From Nitrospirota bacterium (lineage in GTDB: Bacteria; Nitrospirota; Thermodesulfovibrionia; Thermodesulfovibrionales; UBA6898), in assembly GCA_021787505.1 (NCBI GenBank), contig JAJYLU010000060.1, forward strand, positions 1 to 8,209: a DNA stretch of 8,209 bases, written 5' to 3'. The position numbers were made by a program, and so were the translations under genes. This document shows, piece by piece, positions 5,242 through 8,209 of this stretch (positions are counted from its first letter, which is position 1; each line of letters starts with the position of its first letter). The notes under the pieces are model-generated. The model saw only the letters and a program-made list of their open reading frames with translations, was not told where the DNA came from and ran no database searches.

Positions 5242-6005
5242 TGTCCGAAAAGATTGAATTGGAGGTGAAGGAGCTCGATTTCCATTACTCCGGCAATGTC
5301 CATGCGCTGAAAAAAATAAATCTGCGAGCATACAAGAACTCTGTTACAGCCCTGATCGGCCCTTCGGGCTGTGGAAAGACGACCCTCCTCAGATGTTTCA
5401 ACCGTATGCATGACCTTTATCCGGGGAACAGGTACCAGGGGGAGGTCATCTTTCAGGGAGACAACATCCTTTCCGGCGGCACCGATTTAATCAATCTCAG
5501 GAGCAGGATCGGGATGGTCTTTCAAAAGCCGACACCATTCCCGATGAGCATATTCGACAACATCGCTTACGGACTGAAGCTAAAGGGTGTCAGGAAAAGA
5601 GCTGAACTTTCGGAAAAGGTGGAAAAGGCGCTCGTGCATGCGGTCCTTTGGGACGAGGTAAAGGACAAACTCGGCGCAAACGCGTACGAGCTTTCGGGCG
5701 GACAGCAGCAGAGGCTCGTAATCGCGAGGGCGCTTGCGGTAGACCCTGAGGTGCTTCTTTTTGACGAACCCACGTCCGCCCTCGATCCTATTTCTACGGC
5801 GAAGATAGAAGAACTGGCTGCGGTCTTGAAAAAAGAGGTAACAATCGTTATAGTTACCCACAATATGCAGCAGGCGGCGAGGATATCCGACTGGACCGGA
5901 TTTCTGATGCTCGGAGAGCTGATCGAATTCGACAGGACCGACAAGATATTCACCGCTCCTTCGGAAAAGCTTACGGAAGACTATGTGACCGGGAGGTTCG
6001 GATAA
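5241..6005 (+). CDS. pstB: Phosphate ABC transporter ATP-binding protein PstB
   Basis: This cytoplasmic ATPase powers phosphate import through PstCA. I chose GTG 5241 (254 aa) because it follows tggaggt (5227-5233) with a good spacer, overlaps the pstA stop by one base and starts the protein as [12 protein letters not shown], the usual family N-terminus. The frame is open further upstream, but only inside pstA. All ABC motifs are intact: Walker A GPSGCGKT (40-47), Q-loop in [16 protein letters not shown], signature LSGGQQQR (151-158), Walker B VLLFDEP (171-177) and the switch His in VTHN (205-208). [14 protein letters not shown] and the NRMHDL segment are typical of PstB rather than other ABC ATPases. 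It ends TAATG with phoU. Confidence 0.97.
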   Translation: MSEKIELEVKELDFHYSGNVHALKKINLRAYKNSVTALIGPSGCGKTTLLRCFNRMHDLYPGNRYQGEVIFQGDNILSGGTDLINLRSRIGMVFQKPTPFPMSIFDNIAYGLKLKGVRKRAELSEKVEKALVHAVLWDEVKDKLGANAYELSGGQQQRLVIARALAVDPEVLLFDEPTSALDPISTAKIEELAAVLKKEVTIVIVTHNMQQAARISDWTGFLMLGELIEFDRTDKIFTAPSEKLTEDYVTGRFG

Positions 6006-6682
6006 TGACCGTTTTCGACGATGAATTGCAGCAGTTGAAAGAGAAGATCCTGAAAATGGGTTCCCTGGTGGAAGATGCGCTGAAGAATTCGATCCAGGCC
6101 CTCGTGGACAGGGACAACGCAGTCGCCCGGCGGGTGATCGACAGCGACCGGGTGGTCAACACTCTGGATGTCGAGATCGACGAGGAATCCATACGCCTTA
6201 TCGCCCTGAGGCAGCCGATGGCCGGCGATCTCCGCTTCATTACCACCGCGATGAAGATTACGACCGATCTGGAGAGGATGGGTGACCTCGCCGTGAACAT
6301 CGCCGAGCGTGCGATCGAGCTGAATGAGGAGCCTATCCTGAAGCCTTATATCGATATCCCGCGGATGAGGGAAATCGCCCAGGGAATGATGAGGGACGCG
6401 CTCGACGCCTTTGTTCGAAAAGACAAGAGGCTTGCGATGGACGTCATCATGCGGGACGACGAAGTGGATGACCTCAAGCATGAGGTACTGAAGGAGCTTG
6501 CGTTCTTCATGGCCCAGGACCCTGCCACTGTATATCGTGCTATGAAGATAAGCTTCGTGGCACAGTACCTGGAACGCCTCGCCGACCACGCCACCAACAT
6601 CGCCGAAATGGTAATCTATCTCGTCGAGGGGAAGATAATACGGCATATGGTGCCGCCTGCGGAAGCTGCAGAGAGCGAGTGA
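6005..6682 (+). CDS. phoU: Phosphate signalling regulator PhoU
   Basis: PhoU links the PstSCAB transporter to the sensor kinase and holds the Pho regulon off when phosphate is plentiful. The 225-aa product is all helical, with two tandem three-helix PhoU repeats. Each carries the metal-cluster motif: DLERMGDLAVNIAERA in the first and YLERLADHATNIAEMV in the second. The conserved ALRQPMAGDLRFI segment precedes the first. The ATG at 6005 shares its A with the pstB stop (TAATG), completing the coupled pstCAB-phoU block. No phoB or phoR follows; the kinase and response regulator must lie elsewhere. No clear terminator is seen directly after the stop. Confidence 0.96.
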   Translation: MTVFDDELQQLKEKILKMGSLVEDALKNSIQALVDRDNAVARRVIDSDRVVNTLDVEIDEESIRLIALRQPMAGDLRFITTAMKITTDLERMGDLAVNIAERAIELNEEPILKPYIDIPRMREIAQGMMRDALDAFVRKDKRLAMDVIMRDDEVDDLKHEVLKELAFFMAQDPATVYRAMKISFVAQYLERLADHATNIAEMVIYLVEGKIIRHMVPPAEAAESE

Positions 6683-6748
6683 GATATTTTCGGGCGTAGT
6701 TGTGCTTTCCGCTCTTTTCCCCGGCTTGCCCCGCCGAACAATCAGCCA

Positions 6749-6778
6749 TTGACAAGACACATCATAAGTGATTATAGT
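6749..6778 (+). promoter_or_regulatory. Sigma70-type promoter downstream of phoU
   Basis: A perfect TTGACA (6749-6754) is separated by 18 bp from TATAGT (6773-6778), five of six bases of the -10 consensus. It has no 11-bp repeats, unlike the pst-type promoters, so it is probably constitutive or differently regulated. A 7-bp inverted repeat, acaagac (6752-6758) and gtcttgt (6784-6790), flanks the -10 and could be an operator. The transcript would begin near 6785 and lead into the small gene at 6927. Confidence 0.65.
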
Positions 6779-6783
6779 AAAGG

Positions 6784-6849
6784 GTCTTGTGTAATCCCCC
6801 GGTCCGCTTTGGTCATCGCTGTGGACGTATTACCCGGTTGACGCAAGAC
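6784..6849 (+). promoter_or_regulatory. Potentially structured leader RNA
   Basis: Three nested complementary pairs lie just downstream of the promoter: gtcttg (6784-6789) with caagac (6844-6849), gtaat (6791-6795) with attac (6829-6833), and gtccgc (6802-6807) with gtggac (6821-6826, one G-U pair). The predicted transcription start is at the foot of the outer helix. The leader to the ATG at 6927 is about 140 bases, long for such a small gene. It does not match a riboswitch class I know, and the internal loops are uneven, so it may fold otherwise. Confidence 0.35.
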
Positions 6850-6926
6850 AGCAGAGGTGTGCGTGCTGGGTGAATTCTGAAACAACGAATAATACCGGAT
6901 CATAAATATGGAAAGGAGGTTCTGTT

Positions 6927-7085
6927 ATGGCAGGTGAAAAGAAATCCAAGACCGACGTTGGCTCGAGGCTCGAGAACAAGGGCAAAGCCAACTTCTGCAG
7001 CAACTGCGGAAAAAAGGTCGAAGTAGTGCTGGCCGTCTCCCCGAACGGGAAAAAGAGGATGAGAAAGCTCTGCTGCGAGGCCTAA
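6927..7085 (+). CDS. Small zinc-ribbon-like protein with CxxC...CC (52 aa)
   Basis: The ATG at 6927 follows gaaaggaggtt (6911-6921), a very strong ribosome site. The 52-aa protein has a Lys-rich N-terminus, then FCSNCGKK (C24, C27), a short beta-like stretch VEVVLAVSPNGKK, a basic RMRK and a terminal LCCEA (C49, C50). The shape is a mini zinc ribbon in which the second CxxC knuckle is replaced by adjacent cysteines; it probably binds one zinc. It is probably cytoplasmic, and the positive charge would allow RNA or ribosome binding, but no function is known to me. It stands alone behind its own sigma70-type promoter and a long leader and is followed by a GC-rich hairpin. Confidence 0.75.
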   Translation: MAGEKKSKTDVGSRLENKGKANFCSNCGKKVEVVLAVSPNGKKRMRKLCCEA

Positions 7086-7094
7086 ATTCCCATG

Positions 7095-7126
7095 ATGCGC
7101 GGCGGCTATTGCCTTCCGCCGCGCAT
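7095..7126 (+). terminator. GC-rich hairpin after the zinc-ribbon gene
   Basis: An 11-bp perfect stem, atgcgcggcgg (7095-7105) against ccgccgcgcat (7116-7126), has a 10-base loop and begins nine bases after the stop. No proper T-run follows on the plus strand, so it may be a weak terminator or a transcript-stabilising end. A second small hairpin (gcctg 7152-7156 with caggc 7163-7167) lies beyond it. Confidence 0.5.
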
Positions 7127-7205
7127 TGCGCATTTAGCTTCGCTCGTTACTGCCTGTCGCTGCAGGCGGCCGGCGTCCCGAAGGTTCCATCTTTATAATA
7201 AAGAA

Positions 7206-7234
7206 GCGGCATAAGAGTTTTTCTCTCATGCCGC
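7206..7234 (-). terminator. Terminator of the minus-strand gene pair
   Basis: The arms gcggcat (7206-7212) and atgccgc (7228-7234), extended by agag/ctct around a five-base loop with one A-C mismatch, form a strong stem 13 bases past the stop of the DUF1059 gene. On the minus strand it is followed by a T-rich run (ttctttatt), as expected for an intrinsic terminator. It also separates the convergent plus-strand zinc-ribbon gene. Confidence 0.7.
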
Positions 7235-7247
7235 CTGGCAGTCCGGT

Positions 7248-7421
7248 TCACACATCATGGACCTTCTTCCGCCATGAATCCAAATACTCTTTTGTCACCT
7301 TCTCAATGTGATGGTCTTTCTTGGCGTGGTCCGTCGCCTTCCTGATAACCTCGCCGACAGTTTTGCTCCGCGCCTGATAGTCGCAATTGACGCCTACGTC
7401 TCTGCAAGACAGTACTTTCAT
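7248..7421 (-). CDS. DUF1059-family small protein
   Basis: The 57-aa product begins MKVLSCRDVGVNCDY, with GEVIRKATDHAKKDH and an acidic/basic C-terminal helix. This is the standard layout of DUF1059 proteins: an N-terminal C-R-D-V-G-x-x-C-D element followed by a helix ending in H-A-x-x-x-H (here DHAKKDH). The ATG at 7421 follows gagaagg on the minus strand; a GTG three codons earlier is less likely. Cys9 and Cys15 with the histidines could bind a metal, but the family has no established function. It is preceded on the same strand by the 58-aa gene ending at 7478, 56 bases away, and followed by a terminator, so the two are probably cotranscribed. Confidence 0.85.
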   Translation of the reverse strand: MKVLSCRDVGVNCDYQARSKTVGEVIRKATDHAKKDHHIEKVTKEYLDSWRKKVHDV

Positions 7422-7477
7422 AGCCCTCACCTTCTCTCCGCATCCGGGACTTCTTCATTTTCTCGCCCGGCCTCGAC

Positions 7478-7654
7478 TCAATTCATGGCCGTTACCTTCT
7501 GGAGTATCCTTTCCAGCAGATACTGATCTTCACGCAGGCATTCCCGCAGTTCCCTTTCGTCGGTCCTCAATCTTTCATCCTTCAACTGATTGTCAATAGA
7601 TTCAAGAGCGTGCATCAATGCCTCTTTTTCCTTATTGTCTAACTCGAGTACCAT
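7478..7654 (-). CDS. Small charged helical protein (58 aa), unknown function
   Basis: The start ATG (7652-7654) follows aaaggagg with an eight-base spacer on the minus strand; upstream in-frame residues back to 7693 have no such support. The protein is almost entirely charged and helical: MVLELDNKEKEALMHALES, then a DNQLKDERLRTDERELREC stretch and a QYLLERILQKV end. Its heptad-like leucines suggest a short helical hairpin or coiled coil. It resembles the general pattern of small 'LxxEExxxLxxxLexxLxxLRxE' proteins of environmental Deltaproteobacteria and Nitrospirota, which have no known function; that resemblance is from memory. It is the likely first gene of a two-gene unit with the DUF1059 gene. 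Confidence 0.75.
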   Translation of the reverse strand: MVLELDNKEKEALMHALESIDNQLKDERLRTDERELRECLREDQYLLERILQKVTAMN

Positions 7655-8024
7655 GGATTTCGCCTCCTTTCCTGCCCCAACGCCACAATACAATTAATAT
7701 CCTCGGGGGGGCACTCCTCTTATGTATAGGCTATTGCGCTATATTTAATTGCGCAACTTCGACCCATGCCGCAGGTCGGCCTAATTTCGCTATTTCGCCG
7801 TGATAAAACAAAATATCCTCGTTTATTGCTGTAAGTATGCCGATAATAACTGCGGAGTTCTTCTATCGCAGTCTCAGAGTAGGGAGCAATCATGTGTTTG
7901 GGCGGCGAATTTTCGACTGCGGTTAAAAAAGGGCCGGTATGGACACCTTTGCCTTTGACTAACAGTTGGCGCTATCAACCCCCATAGCGCACTTCCACCA
8001 CCAGGCATGCGCCCGTACCGGACA
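7655..8024. other. Non-coding stretch between minus-strand genes and the rRNA operon
   Basis: No credible gene was found on either strand in these roughly 370 bases. It should hold the promoter of the minus-strand pair; a -10-like tataca (minus strand of about 7724-7729) is visible, but no matching -35. A seven-base G run lies at about 7704-7711. A 7-bp hairpin is formed by gcgctat (7969-7975) and atagcgc (7984-7990) with an eight-base C-rich loop. No tRNA cloverleaf could be recognised. Confidence 0.5.
7734..7756. repeat. Inverted repeat TTGCGC-N11-GCGCAA
   Basis: Perfect 6-bp arms (7734-7739 and 7751-7756) flank an 11-base A/T-rich spacer, and attgcgc also occurs twice as a direct repeat (7733-7739, 7748-7754). 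The centres are about 1.5 helical turns apart. It lies about 80 bases upstream of the minus-strand gene start at 7654 and could be an operator for that pair, or chance. Confidence 0.4.
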
Positions 8025-8025
8025 C

Positions 8026-8055
8026 AAAAAAGGCCCGGAAAAAATTCCGGGCCTT
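8026..8055 (-). terminator. Intrinsic terminator of the rRNA operon
   Basis: A perfect 11-bp stem, aaggcccggaa (8030-8040) against ttccgggcctt (8045-8055), has an AAAA loop. Read on the minus strand it is followed by a run of six T (8031 down to 8026). It starts about ten bases after the 3' end of the 5S gene, the normal place for the rRNA operon terminator. Confidence 0.92.
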
Positions 8056-8064
8056 CTATTTAAA

Positions 8065-8180
<116 letters not shown>

Positions 8181-8209
8181 AACTTTATTTCCGAAGAATT
8201 AATTATACC

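Noticed and set aside
5981..6760. Long minus-strand frame of 259 codons opposite phoU
   Set aside because: It is the antisense shadow of phoU, with no ribosome site, no recognisable domain and a His/Arg-rich composition typical of shadow frames in GC-rich genes.
7618..7803. Plus-strand frame overlapping the start of the minus-strand 58-aa gene
   Set aside because: It has no ribosome site, and its sequence is the antisense of a gene with a strong start followed by non-coding DNA.

Overview
The window comes from a Gram-negative-type bacterium. The genes have strong AGGAGG-like ribosome sites, the pst operon is in the proteobacterial order pstS-C-A-B-phoU, and small Cys-rich and DUF1059-type proteins are abundant. 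The overall style suggests a Nitrospirota or former-Deltaproteobacteria lineage. That placement is inference from style; the 5S gene at the right end and a PstS/PhoU tree would settle it.

Left region (1-2295): a cluster of very short genes. Four of them (166-372, 470-676, 1311-1502, 1499-1690) share one cysteine layout, about C-x(9-11)-C-x17-[YL]C-x7-C-[PS]-[ILV]-[FY]. In two of them the spacing of all four cysteines is identical. They surround a thioredoxin-type arsenate reductase (690-1127). They are followed by a zinc-finger protein (1773-2051) whose reading frame has a bacteriohemerythrin-like tail upstream of any usable start codon, and by a 46-aa one-helix membrane peptide (2121-2261).

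Centre (2291-6682): a complete high-affinity phosphate uptake operon. It holds the periplasmic phosphate-binding protein PstS, an intercistronic hairpin, permeases PstC and PstA, the ATPase PstB and the signalling protein PhoU. The last four genes are joined by 1-4 base overlaps.

Regulation ties the two halves together. Four promoters (394-448, 1213-1265, 2071-2115, 2291-2343) each carry three or four 7-mers related to TGTAACA, repeated exactly every 11 bp and ending 7-9 bp before a -10 element. This is the geometry of PhoB boxes. The window therefore looks like a compact Pho regulon island: phosphate uptake, arsenate detoxification (arsenate enters through phosphate carriers) and a family of small cysteine proteins, all probably induced by phosphate starvation.

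Right region (6683-8209): a sigma70-type promoter followed by a foldable leader, a 52-aa CxxC...CC protein, and then two minus-strand small genes (a charged coiled-coil-like protein and a DUF1059 protein) with a terminator. After about 370 bases without a gene comes the end of an rRNA operon: a 5S rRNA gene on the minus strand with its terminator.
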